A stretch of DNA of 7,814 nt from Sulfurimonadaceae bacterium (GCA_026193155.1 JAPHSI010000143.1:1-7814), one strand, 5' to 3'; positions 1 through 5,128 are shown, counted from the stretch's first letter. Notes: generated by a model from the sequence alone, not told the origin. A program made the numbers and translations.

Positions 1-20
1 TACGGATAAACTGCTTCCAT
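1..20 (-). CDS. 5' end of a leftward gene (first six codons, MEAVYP)
   Basis: Only the first six codons and part of a seventh lie in the window, reading ATG GAA GCA GTT TAT CCG on the minus strand. The start is supported by a strong Shine-Dalgarno sequence, AGGAGA (positions 26-31, minus strand), five bases before the ATG, and by a TATAAT box further upstream at 48-53. The product cannot be recognised from six residues. The gene is divergent from the outer-membrane barrel gene on its right. Its existence rests on the promoter, SD and start arrangement, because no coding length is visible to test it. Confidence 0.55.
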
Positions 21-47
21 AAATATCTCCTGTTAAAAATTGCAGTG

Positions 48-53
48 ATTATA
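48..53 (-). promoter_or_regulatory. -10 box (TATAAT) of the leftward gene at the window edge
   Basis: A perfect TATAAT on the minus strand lies 16 bases upstream of the AGGAGA Shine-Dalgarno sequence. It predicts a transcript start near position 41 and a leader of about 20 nt. No -35 box is evident, as is usual for housekeeping promoters in Campylobacterota. It sits within 10-15 bp of a rightward TATAAA at 63-68, so the divergent promoters would overlap. Confidence 0.5.
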
Positions 54-62
54 CATAAATAG

Positions 63-68
63 TATAAA
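63..68 (+). promoter_or_regulatory. Possible upstream -10 box (TATAAA) for the outer-membrane barrel gene
   Basis: TATAAA at 63-68, with TATACT just after it at 74-79, could drive the barrel gene with a leader of roughly 50-60 nt to the ATG at 134. It competes with the closer TAAAAT at 123-128. In such AT-rich sequence a match this short is weak evidence. Confidence 0.3.
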
Positions 69-122
69 TTTCATATACTCAAATGAAAGTTTTATTGTTT
101 GATGATTTTAAACAATATAAGC

Positions 123-128
123 TAAAAT
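123..128 (+). promoter_or_regulatory. TAAAAT box five bases before the barrel-gene ATG (possible leaderless start)
   Basis: TAAAAT ends five bases before the ATG at 134, and there is no Shine-Dalgarno sequence before that ATG. If this is the -10 box, transcription would begin at or next to the A of the start codon. The same layout precedes the genes starting at 5129 (+) and 7342 (-). The box lies inside the longer frame that opens at the ATG at 83, so it matters only if 134 is the true start. Confidence 0.35.
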
Positions 129-133
129 ACTCT

Positions 134-1369
134 ATGAACAAATTAATTCTAGTATTTATAGTTGTTTTTCTTCTAAACCTAAGCAGTGCTTTTGCCATAG
201 AAAGACGTGGTCCGCAGTTTCTTACAGAGTCATCCTACCTTGTGTTTCCACTTCCCTACAGCCTTCCCGGCATAGGAGAGGGAGTGATGGTAACCGCTCT
301 TGGAGGAAACATCTACGATACAAACATAGATGCTTACGCTATAGCTATTACCGGTGATGCAGAAGGTATAGTAGCAGCTGTTGAAGATATACACATACTT
401 CCCAAACTCTTGATTTTGGATATTATGCATCAAAACATCAGCAAAGCTGTCGTAAACAACTACGATACCCGAGGAATGAATACCGACAAAGACGACTACT
501 CTCTTATAGAAGTAGACAAAGTTGTTAACAACTACGCAAAACTAACACTAACCCTTTTTGATAGAATGCTTGAGTTTTTTGCCGTATACAGAGATCAAAA
601 AGCGAGAATTATAAATATAAAAGATCCTGATGGTAACTTGCTGGCCAACCTAAGCGAACCGTATATAAGTAAGTCCGCAAGTAAACATCTTGGTTTTCTT
701 ATTGATTATACCGATGATAGAATAAATCCAAAAAAAGGTCTAAAGTTCAGTTCTACATATAAATCTTCAGATAGAAAGTCAGATTCAGATCCCGAGTACT
801 ATACGATAGACAACTCTCTAAGTTTCTATATACCTATGACAGACTCTCTAAACCTTGCATGTAATGTATTTCTCTCAGATGCTCACGTAACCAAAACGGG
901 GGAAACAGATACAAGTGTACTAAAGCAAGAGTTAGGACTAAACTGTGACCCTAGCGATACAGAGTGTCTTAACGTGGAAGAAGGCTTGGTAAACATGTTG
1001 TTAAATACGAACAAAAACGGTAACGCAACAAGTTTAGGGGGAGACAGAAGACTTAGAGCATATCCAGGTGACAGATTTGGCGGTGCACATTCACTTTACT
1101 ATTCGACGGAACTTAGATGGAATATGTCCGAAAAAGTACGCCCTTTTAACTTCTGGATATGGAAAGATGTAGCAACCGGTCTGCAAATAGCTACTTTTTT
1201 CGAGAGAGGAAGTGTAGCTGAGAGCTTTGATGATCTGGGCAAACAAAACAGATCTACTTACGGTGGCGGCTTTAGACTTGTATCTGCTTCAGGCTTTGTC
1301 TACAGGGCTGATTTTGCAAAGGGTGATGAGGGTAGTGAGATGACAATCATGTTCTCATATCCATGGTAA
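134..1369 (+). CDS. Omp85/BamA-type outer-membrane beta-barrel protein without POTRA domains
   Basis: A 411-residue protein with a Sec signal peptide (residues 1 to about 21: Asn-Lys, then a hydrophobic run ending SSAFA) and no TM helix afterwards. The barrel resembles the bacterial surface antigen/Omp85 domain (PF01103). Residues 191-204 read DDRINPKKGLKF-like, typical of an Omp85 strand and turn. Residues 301-317 are LGGDRRLRAYPGDRFGG, and LRAY sits where BamA/TamA proteins carry the (V/I)RG(F/Y) loop-6 motif, with Gly replaced by Ala. The chain ends ...FSYPW, a terminal aromatic expected of a BAM substrate. No POTRA repeat fits: the first 170 residues already look like alternating strands, and the total length suits a 16-strand barrel alone. 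The family inserts or translocates outer-membrane proteins or lipids; this member's substrate is unknown. I chose the ATG at 134 because the signal peptide begins there. The in-frame ATG at 83 would add 17 polar residues before it, and neither start has a good SD. Family assignment is confident, specific role is not. Confidence 0.82.
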   Translation: MNKLILVFIVVFLLNLSSAFAIERRGPQFLTESSYLVFPLPYSLPGIGEGVMVTALGGNIYDTNIDAYAIAITGDAEGIVAAVEDIHILPKLLILDIMHQNISKAVVNNYDTRGMNTDKDDYSLIEVDKVVNNYAKLTLTLFDRMLEFFAVYRDQKARIINIKDPDGNLLANLSEPYISKSASKHLGFLIDYTDDRINPKKGLKFSSTYKSSDRKSDSDPEYYTIDNSLSFYIPMTDSLNLACNVFLSDAHVTKTGETDTSVLKQELGLNCDPSDTECLNVEEGLVNMLLNTNKNGNATSLGGDRRLRAYPGDRFGGAHSLYYSTELRWNMSEKVRPFNFWIWKDVATGLQIATFFERGSVAESFDDLGKQNRSTYGGGFRLVSASGFVYRADFAKGDEGSEMTIMFSYPW

Positions 1370-1379
1370 TATACTGTCA

Positions 1380-1396
1380 AATAATTACAAATTATT
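1380..1396 (+). terminator. Weak AT-only hairpin after the barrel gene
   Basis: AATAATT (1380-1386) and AATTATT (1390-1396) form a perfect 7-bp inverted repeat with a 3-nt loop, ten bases after the stop codon. A short TTTT follows at 1403-1406. With no G-C pair the hairpin would be unstable, so terminator function is doubtful. Confidence 0.25.
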
Positions 1397-1413
1397 AAAT
1401 TCTTTTATAAATC

Positions 1414-1448
1414 ATATACTTTTGCTAAATATTCAGATATACTTTTGC
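1414..1448 (+). repeat. 12-bp direct repeat ATATACTTTTGC, period 23 bp, in the cold-shock gene leader region
   Basis: ATATACTTTTGC occurs at 1414-1425 and again at 1437-1448, exactly identical and 23 bp apart. Each copy contains TATACT, an acceptable -10 box, and another TATAAA lies at 1406-1411. They may be tandem promoters giving the cold-shock gene a leader of about 145-175 nt, or paired protein-binding sites about two helical turns apart. The rest of 1370-1594 holds no gene I can support; a 17-codon ATG frame at 1451-1504 has no SD. Confidence 0.5.
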
Positions 1449-1553
1449 CAATGAAAGATGATTCGAGTTACATCTTTAGACTGCTTTGCATTGACGACTT
1501 CTAGTTTCCAGTAAGATTCACCTAAAAATAAGACTTCATATTAGATTTTCAAC

Positions 1554-1569
1554 CACCTCTTAATAGGTG
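1554..1569 (+). promoter_or_regulatory. Small hairpin just upstream of the cold-shock gene SD
   Basis: CACCT (1554-1558) and AGGTG (1565-1569) form a 5-bp stem with a 6-nt loop, 13 bases before the AAGGA Shine-Dalgarno sequence (1583-1587) of the cold-shock gene. A leader hairpin so near the ribosome site could affect translation. TATATT at 1570-1575 overlaps its right side but would start transcription on the SD itself, so it is a poor promoter candidate. Confidence 0.3.
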
Positions 1570-1594
1570 TATATTAAAACAAAAGGATTCTCAA

Positions 1595-1813
1595 ATGGCA
1601 GAATTACAAAATGGAACAGTTAAATGGTTCAATAGCGACAAAGGTTTCGGTTTTATCGAGCAAGAAGATGGTGGTAAAGATGTATTCGTACATTTCCGTC
1701 AAATTAACAGCAACGGTTACGACCGTGTATCACTAAACGATGGTCAAAAAGTTACTTTTGAAATCGGTCAAGGTGAAAAAGGTCCACAAGCAGAAAACGT
1801 TACAGGTCTGTAA
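1595..1813 (+). CDS. Cold-shock protein (CspA family), single CSD RNA-binding domain
   Basis: A 72-residue protein made entirely of one cold-shock domain. It has the hallmark opening GTVKWFN (residues 7-13), RNP1 as KGFGFI (16-21) and RNP2 as VFVHF (30-34), followed by the family-typical GQKVTFEI and ENV near the end. Such proteins bind single-stranded RNA and DNA through the aromatic face of a five-strand barrel and melt RNA structure in the cytoplasm; some are cold-induced, others constitutive. The start is firm: ATG with AAGGA seven bases upstream. Codons look biased to a restricted set (GGT, AAC, TTC, AAA), consistent with high expression. It stands alone, with a 225-bp upstream region carrying a direct repeat and a small hairpin, and a strong terminator immediately downstream. 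Which csp paralogue it is cannot be told from sequence alone, so no gene letter is given. Confidence 0.97.
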   Translation: MAELQNGTVKWFNSDKGFGFIEQEDGGKDVFVHFRQINSNGYDRVSLNDGQKVTFEIGQGEKGPQAENVTGL

Positions 1814-1821
1814 TCTTTTCA

Positions 1822-1850
1822 TATGAGCGGTTCTCCGCTCATACTATTTT
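1822..1850 (+). terminator. Rho-independent terminator of the cold-shock gene
   Basis: TATGAGCGG (1822-1830) and CCGCTCATA (1835-1843) form a perfect 9-bp stem closed by a TTCT tetraloop, starting eight bases after the stop codon. A short T-rich tail (CTATTTT) follows. This is the clearest terminator in the window and marks the csp transcript as monocistronic. Confidence 0.85.
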
Positions 1851-1870
1851 AAACTCCCCTCAAAATTAGA

Positions 1871-1890
1871 TACAATATTGTTCAAAGAGG
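1871..1890 (+). promoter_or_regulatory. -10 box and SD of the PH-domain gene
   Basis: TACAAT at 1871-1876 is followed, after a predicted start near 1883, by AAAGAGG (1884-1890), five bases before the ATG at 1896. The SD selects this ATG over the in-frame TTG at 1878. The layout, with a leader of only about a dozen bases, matches the one before mltC (TACAAT, then AAAGAG, then the start). Confidence 0.5.
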
Positions 1891-1895
1891 TATCT

Positions 1896-2396
1896 ATGAA
1901 CAACATCAATAAAATTCTTCATAAAGATGAATCTATACTTGCAAAAGCAGATATATCAATAACTTTTTATACCTCTATAGCCCTACTCTATTTACTTGGT
2001 TTTTTATTACTTTTCATTGGTTATCAATATGAAATAGGCATTATAGGTGCCGTTTTAGTCATACGCACGTTTTATGTAAATCTACAAGAGATAAAAGAGA
2101 AAAAATCATATAACTGTTTATTGACGGAAAAAAGACTCATCATACTAAAAGGTCATAAAGTAAAAGAGATATTCCCCGTAAACCTTGAAGATATCAGAAC
2201 AATATACATAAAACCTATAAATCAAACTCTAAAAGATATTTTAGACATAGGAACTTTAGAAGTCATAACTACTTCGGGAGGTCGTTATGTTATTAGAAAT
2301 ATTAAAAGACCATATCTGTATCATAAAGCTATAATAGGTGATATAGTAAGTGCTACACACTACTCCAATAAGTATAACAAAGGAAAGTCTAAATAA
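1896..2396 (+). CDS. Two-TM membrane protein with a bacterial PH-like domain (DUF304/bPH_2 type)
   Basis: A 166-residue protein. Residues 1-20 are polar and cytoplasmic, two hydrophobic helices follow at about 24-42 and 45-61, and a soluble domain occupies roughly 65-150. That domain has the signature of the DUF304/YdbS-YdbT bacterial PH fold (PF03703): LTEKRLIIL, then a strand pair leading to NLEDIRTIYI, and later IGTLEVITTSGGRYVIRNIKRP, where a basic strand is followed by a final helix. The reaction or ligand of this family is generally unknown; members are membrane-anchored and some are linked to envelope stress or secretion. The start is set by AAAGAGG five bases before the ATG. It lies between the csp terminator and the PLDc_N-like gene, with 84 bp and possible separate promoters downstream, so it is probably its own transcript. 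The domain call is good; no specific function can be given. Confidence 0.78.
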   Translation: MNNINKILHKDESILAKADISITFYTSIALLYLLGFLLLFIGYQYEIGIIGAVLVIRTFYVNLQEIKEKKSYNCLLTEKRLIILKGHKVKEIFPVNLEDIRTIYIKPINQTLKDILDIGTLEVITTSGGRYVIRNIKRPYLYHKAIIGDIVSATHYSNKYNKGKSK

Positions 2397-2415
2397 ATAT
2401 ATTAATTCTTTTTAT

Positions 2416-2447
2416 TATAATCACTTTAATAGAATAAATATTACAAT
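2416..2447 (+). promoter_or_regulatory. Candidate -10 boxes before the small-TM/CDGSH gene pair
   Basis: TATAAT at 2416-2421, TAGAAT at 2430-2435 and TACAAT at 2442-2447 all lie in the 84-bp gap before the ATG at 2481. The last would give a leader of about 27 nt carrying AAGGAG. Which one is used cannot be told from sequence. Confidence 0.4.
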
Positions 2448-2480
2448 AGAAGATACACTAAAAAATATAAGGAGTAAGTT

Positions 2481-2663
2481 ATGAGTAATATCACTATCAC
2501 AATCTTTTTATTATTCGTAGTATTTTGGTTATATACTATATTTTCTATATTTAGAAGCGAGTTTGTAGAAAAAAAAGCAAAAGTTTTTTGGACAATCGGT
2601 GTTATTTTTGTACCATTTTTAGCATTTTTCTATGTGTTTATGAAAAAAAATCTACTTAAATAA
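2481..2663 (+). CDS. Small two-TM protein resembling the PLDc_N (phospholipase D N-terminal) module
   Basis: A 60-residue protein that is nearly all membrane: helix one at about residues 3-23 and helix two at about 33-54, joined by a short loop containing FRSEFVEKKAK. The pattern of an aromatic-ending first helix, a charged loop, then FWTIGVIFVPFLAFFYVF resembles the stand-alone PLDc_N module (PF13396), which elsewhere precedes cardiolipin-synthase/PLD domains or occurs as tiny membrane proteins of unknown role. No catalytic domain follows here. The start is firm: AAGGAG (2469-2474) six bases before the ATG. Its stop codon overlaps the SD of the CDGSH gene, and the gap is 12 bp, so the two are almost certainly co-transcribed and perhaps translationally coupled. 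Gene reality is strong; the family label is moderate. Confidence 0.8.
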   Translation: MSNITITIFLLFVVFWLYTIFSIFRSEFVEKKAKVFWTIGVIFVPFLAFFYVFMKKNLLK

Positions 2664-2675
2664 GGAGAGTATATA

Positions 2676-2945
2676 ATGTGTGATGAAGCAGTTGTAGCTT
2701 TTAACAAACCAAAAGGTGAAACTCTTGAAGCGGATAAAGAATACCTTATATGCCAATGTGGAAGAAGTAAAGACGGTGTGTTTTGTGACGGTAGCCATGA
2801 AGTAACAAAGTGTTTGCCGAAAAAACTCGTAGTAGAAAAAACAAAACCATATCTTATATGTAGATGCAAAGCAAGTAGAAATTTTCCGTTTTGCGATGGC
2901 ACTCATAGTTTTTTTTCTGATTCTGATATAGGTAAGAATATCTAA
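2676..2945 (+). CDS. Tandem CDGSH iron-sulfur domain protein
   Basis: An 89-residue protein with two CDGSH motifs. Motif one is CQCGRSKDGVFCDGSH (residues 26-41; ligands C26, C28, C37, H41). Motif two is CRCKASRNFPFCDGTH (residues 62-77; ligands C62, C64, C73, H77). Each should bind a 2Fe-2S cluster through three Cys and one His, as in the mitoNEET/Miner family, whose members are linked to iron-sulfur or electron transfer; tandem-motif forms are common in bacteria. The first motif has Val35 where the consensus CxCxx(S/T)xxxPxCDGSH has Pro; the second is canonical. There is no signal peptide or TM helix, so it is cytoplasmic unless held by its partner. AAGGAG overlaps the previous stop, eight bases before the ATG. 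It is second in a two-gene unit with the small two-TM protein. Conserved extra cysteines C2 and C46 are not part of either motif. Confidence 0.93.
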   Translation: MCDEAVVAFNKPKGETLEADKEYLICQCGRSKDGVFCDGSHEVTKCLPKKLVVEKTKPYLICRCKASRNFPFCDGTHSFFSDSDIGKNI

Positions 2946-2978
2946 AGTTTAAGTTATACCCAGATAGTGCCGATTTTG

Positions 2979-2998
2979 CTGTTTTAAGAAAAAAACAG
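2979..2998 (+). repeat. Inverted repeat between the CDGSH gene and the YkuD gene
   Basis: CTGTTTT (2979-2985) and AAAACAG (2992-2998) form a 7-bp stem with a 6-nt loop. No T-tract follows on the plus strand, so it is not a standard terminator. It abuts the TAGAAT box of the next gene and might be a weak terminator or an operator; neither is shown. Confidence 0.3.
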
Positions 2999-3004
2999 TA
3001 GAAT
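2999..3004 (+). promoter_or_regulatory. -10 box (TAGAAT) of the L,D-transpeptidase-fold gene
   Basis: TAGAAT lies 31 bases before the TTG start at 3036. Transcription would begin near 3011 and give a short leader with AGGG (3027-3030) five bases before the start. Confidence 0.4.
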
Positions 3005-3035
3005 ACAACTTTCAAAATCAGGACATAGGGTTAAA

Positions 3036-3881
3036 TTGCTTTTAAAATTACTTTTTATAACGATACTTTCATCATTAATCTTACAAGCAACTACATATGA
3101 CTTGGAAAAAATCAAAAAAGATTTTCATGAAGAAGTTGTTTTAAAATCTCTAAAGAAAAAATTTACAAAAAAATCTGCTATTCAAAGAGCTTTAAAAAGA
3201 AGATCTGAAAAATTTACACTTGATGAAAAATACTTTGCAAAAGCTAAAAAACACTTAGAGAAGAAACAAGATAAATTTACTTCATCACAATTTGTTACTC
3301 TGGTTGATTTATCAAAACAAGTCCTTATATTAACCCTTTGGGATAATGAAGACAAAACTTTCTTTCCAATAGGATTTGATTTTATATCAAGTGGGAATAT
3401 AAATAGAGAACTAGAGACCACGAAAGGTGAAGATCACTACATAAAGACACCTACAGGTTTATTCCCAATCAAAAGTGGCTGGCGTTCATATGGAAAATCA
3501 AATGAAAATAACACTGCAAAGCCGTATGGAAAAAAAGGGATGTTTATATTTTATTTTGGTGAGCATAAGAGCATTAGATATAACACATTTGATAAAGACG
3601 GAAATAAAATAAAAGACAAAAAGAAATGGAAACTTATAAAAGATAATCTAAAATTTGCAATGCATGCACATTCTACTACACAATATCTAGGTAAACCACG
3701 TTCACATGGATGTCTTCGTATGAGTGAGGAATTAAACTTATTTCTAGATAACAATTTAGTTTTTTTTAAACACCTATACAAGGGTGAGAAATGGACTCAT
3801 CCATATGAAGAACCACCAAAAGAACCTAAAAACTATGCCTTAGCTGGTAAATACCTTATGGTTATAAATAACGTTTTTTAG
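3036..3881 (+). CDS. Periplasmic L,D-transpeptidase-fold (YkuD) peptidoglycan enzyme
   Basis: A 281-residue protein with a signal peptide (residues 1 to about 18, MLLKLLFITILSSLILQA), a Lys-rich helical segment (about 20-85), and a YkuD catalytic domain (PF03734) from about 88 to 240. The active site is clear: His210/His212 in MHAH and the SHGCLR motif at 223-228 with the nucleophile Cys226. YkuD enzymes cleave or form bonds at the meso-DAP end of peptidoglycan stem peptides. In Campylobacterota the fold also serves as an L,D-carboxypeptidase that shapes cells (Csd6 of Helicobacter, Pgp2 of Campylobacter), so transpeptidase versus carboxypeptidase activity is open. At 281 residues it seems to lack the extra C-terminal NTF2-like domain of Csd6. 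The start is TTG, the only usable start before the signal peptide, with AGGG five bases upstream. Its last 20 bases overlap the end of the oppositely oriented mltC, another peptidoglycan enzyme. Confidence 0.9.
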   Translation: MLLKLLFITILSSLILQATTYDLEKIKKDFHEEVVLKSLKKKFTKKSAIQRALKRRSEKFTLDEKYFAKAKKHLEKKQDKFTSSQFVTLVDLSKQVLILTLWDNEDKTFFPIGFDFISSGNINRELETTKGEDHYIKTPTGLFPIKSGWRSYGKSNENNTAKPYGKKGMFIFYFGEHKSIRYNTFDKDGNKIKDKKKWKLIKDNLKFAMHAHSTTQYLGKPRSHGCLRMSEELNLFLDNNLVFFKHLYKGEKWTHPYEEPPKEPKNYALAGKYLMVINNVF

Positions 3882-5039
3882 CCATTGTAACCTTCTTTAT
3901 ATAATCACGTGTCTCTTTATACGGTAGTCTTTGTCTCAAATGATTATAAACTGCATCTGGTGAGAGTCTATTTATTTTAGATACTGCAATATCTTTATTT
4001 CTATGAAAACTACGAAGCACATTTCCACTTCCCGTGTTGTATGCCGCAATAGCACAAAGTTCACGATTTTTAGGGTTTTTAACTTTAGAGAGATAACGAT
4101 TTAAAAGTATGTGAACATAAGCACTACCCATCTCTATATTGTTTTTAGCATTAAAAAGATAATTTCTAGTTGGTTGCCCCGGATGATTTGTTAAAACTTC
4201 CAGGCATCACGCCCGGCTGAATGTGGTACTACTTGCATAAGTCCATAAGCAGGTATTGCACTTGTTGCAAACGGATTAAAATGGCTTTCTGTCTCTATAA
4301 GAGCAAATATTAAAGCTGAATCTAATCCAAAACGTTTCGCTTGTTCTTTTACAATAGATGCATAATTTAGATTTGAATTTGTAGAGTAATTATCTTGTTT
4401 CATGGCAAAAGTAACATAGTAACGTTTCTTAACTCCGACACCTGTCCTTATAGTATCTTTTTTTAACTTTGTATCTATAAGATGCTGTGCATATCTGTTT
4501 GCTCTCCATTCCCAACGGATAGGCTCGCCATCATGATCTTTTACACGGTTAAATAAGAAAGGCTCCCCCACATGGATAGTATGTCTGCTAGAAAACAAAT
4601 CAATAGTTTCTGGGTTTTGAGTATTTAAAAGGGTACTTGCAATTACTTCTTTTAAAGTACGAAGAGGATTTGCAGTATCTGTTGTCTCTACACGAATTAC
4701 ACCGTTTTCAAAGTTTATGATAGTACGTGCTTTAAAATCTTTTGCATATTTTACATAGTTAAACTTACTGGCAACCTGAGCTTTTTTTCCCCAATAAGGT
4801 GTCGCTTTTGTTTGTACATAATCTACTTGTTTTTTATAATATATTTGTGCTTGTGTAGCCTGCTTAGGTTCTTTGTATTTTTTTGGCTCTTTATCTTTAT
4901 ATGCAATTATTTCAGGTTCATTATATATAAAAACCTTACTCTCGTCTTTTGGACATTTTGGACATTTACAATTACAAGGCACTTTAGTGCTACAACCAAA
5001 AAAACTTAATGCTAAAATAGATAATATAAAAATACGCAA
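3862..5039 (-). pseudogene. mltC: MltC-type lytic murein transglycosylase lipoprotein, frameshifted
   Basis: Restoring one base gives about 392 residues. They comprise a lipoprotein signal (lipobox SFFGC, lipidated Cys16), a cysteine cluster (CNCKCPKCPK, Cys22/24/26/29), a Lys/Pro/Gln linker, an MltC N-terminal domain (PF11873, about 92-216, with DLFSSRHTIHVGEPFLFNRV and GEPIRWEWRA), and a goose-lysozyme-like SLT domain (PF01464). The catalytic acid is Glu251 in IETESHFNP; GLMQVVPHSAGRD follows. After residue 282 (...DAWKF) the frame hits TAA at 4191-4193. The rest continues intact in the -1 frame (LTNHPGQPTRNYLF, AIAAYNTGSGNV, RLPYKETRDYI) to 3862. The enzyme would cleave glycan strands at the MurNAc-GlcNAc bond from the outer membrane, leaving 1,6-anhydroMurNAc. 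Without its C-terminal part the domain lacks AYNTG and should be inactive. I chose the TTG start at 5039, with AAAGAG five bases upstream and a signal peptide beginning MRIFIL; the upstream in-frame TTG at 5081 has no SD. It may be a young pseudogene or a sequence error. Confidence 0.88.
4193..4196 (-). other. Frameshift point in mltC: TTTT run one base short
   Basis: On the coding strand the sequence is AAG TTT TAA CAA. One more T (TTTTT) would give AAG TTT TTA ACA AAT CAT CCG and join the two halves into a continuous MltC protein that aligns with the family (GRDAWKF-LTNHPGQPTRNYLF). No other stop or gap is found on either side. Confidence 0.85.
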
Positions 5040-5044
5040 ATCAA

Positions 5045-5065
5045 CTCTTTTTTTGTGTAATTGTA
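5045..5065 (-). promoter_or_regulatory. -10 box and SD of mltC
   Basis: On the minus strand TACAAT (5060-5065) is followed by AAAGAG (5045-5050) and, five bases on, the TTG start at 5039. The expected leader is about a dozen bases. The box begins two bases beyond the end of the left copy of the 31-bp repeat, so that repeat occupies the -16 to -45 zone of this promoter. Confidence 0.5.
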
Positions 5066-5067
5066 AC

Positions 5068-5098
5068 AAGTTTAAATTCAAATGACTTAAAAACTTTA
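5068..5098 (+). repeat. Left copy of a 31-bp imperfect direct repeat
   Basis: Positions 5068-5098 match 5533-5563 at 28 of 31 bases, same orientation, no gaps (differences at the 4th, 16th and 30th positions). Read on the minus strand in the frame of alkC, this copy gives KVFKSFEFKL-VT, against EVFKSFEFKL-F at the C-terminus of AlkC. It therefore looks like a stranded piece of the alkC 3' end, lying between mltC and the thioredoxin-fold gene. Similarity stops abruptly at both ends. Confidence 0.75.
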
Positions 5099-5115
5099 TT
5101 TTAACAATTATTATG

Positions 5116-5121
5116 TAAAAT
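5116..5121 (+). promoter_or_regulatory. TAAAAT box seven bases before the ATG of the thioredoxin-fold gene
   Basis: TAAAAT is separated from the ATG at 5129 by seven bases (ACATCAC), and no Shine-Dalgarno sequence is present. If it is the -10 box, the mRNA would begin at or next to the start codon and be leaderless. Confidence 0.45.
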
Positions 5122-5128
5122 ACATCAC

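Noticed and set aside
1492..1502. TGACGACTTCT, reminiscent of the cold-box motif of enterobacterial csp leaders
   Set aside because: Only the first five bases agree with the known motif and such a match is common; the motif is not established in this lineage.
1451..1504. A 17-codon ATG frame (MKDDSSYIFRLLCIDDF) in the cold-shock gene leader region
   Set aside because: No Shine-Dalgarno sequence and no family signal; a frame this short is expected by chance.
2652..2906. Antisense open frames opposite the CDGSH gene
   Set aside because: They have no SD, no recognisable motif, and lie opposite a gene with two intact CDGSH motifs; they are mirror frames of its coding sequence.
2979..2998. The CTGTTTT/AAAACAG hairpin as a rho-independent terminator of the CDGSH gene
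   Set aside because: No T-tract follows the stem on the plus strand and the stem is mostly A-T.
4187..4197. Programmed -1 frameshifting in mltC
   Set aside because: The zero-frame codons AAG TTT TAA do not form an X XXY YYZ slippery site, and I did not identify a strong stimulatory stem-loop or upstream SD-like element nearby. A simple indel or sequence error is a better explanation.
4812..5085. Plus-strand open frames rich in Phe/Ile/Tyr opposite the mltC 5' half
   Set aside because: They mirror the lipoprotein signal and Lys/Pro linker of mltC; no SD or domain.
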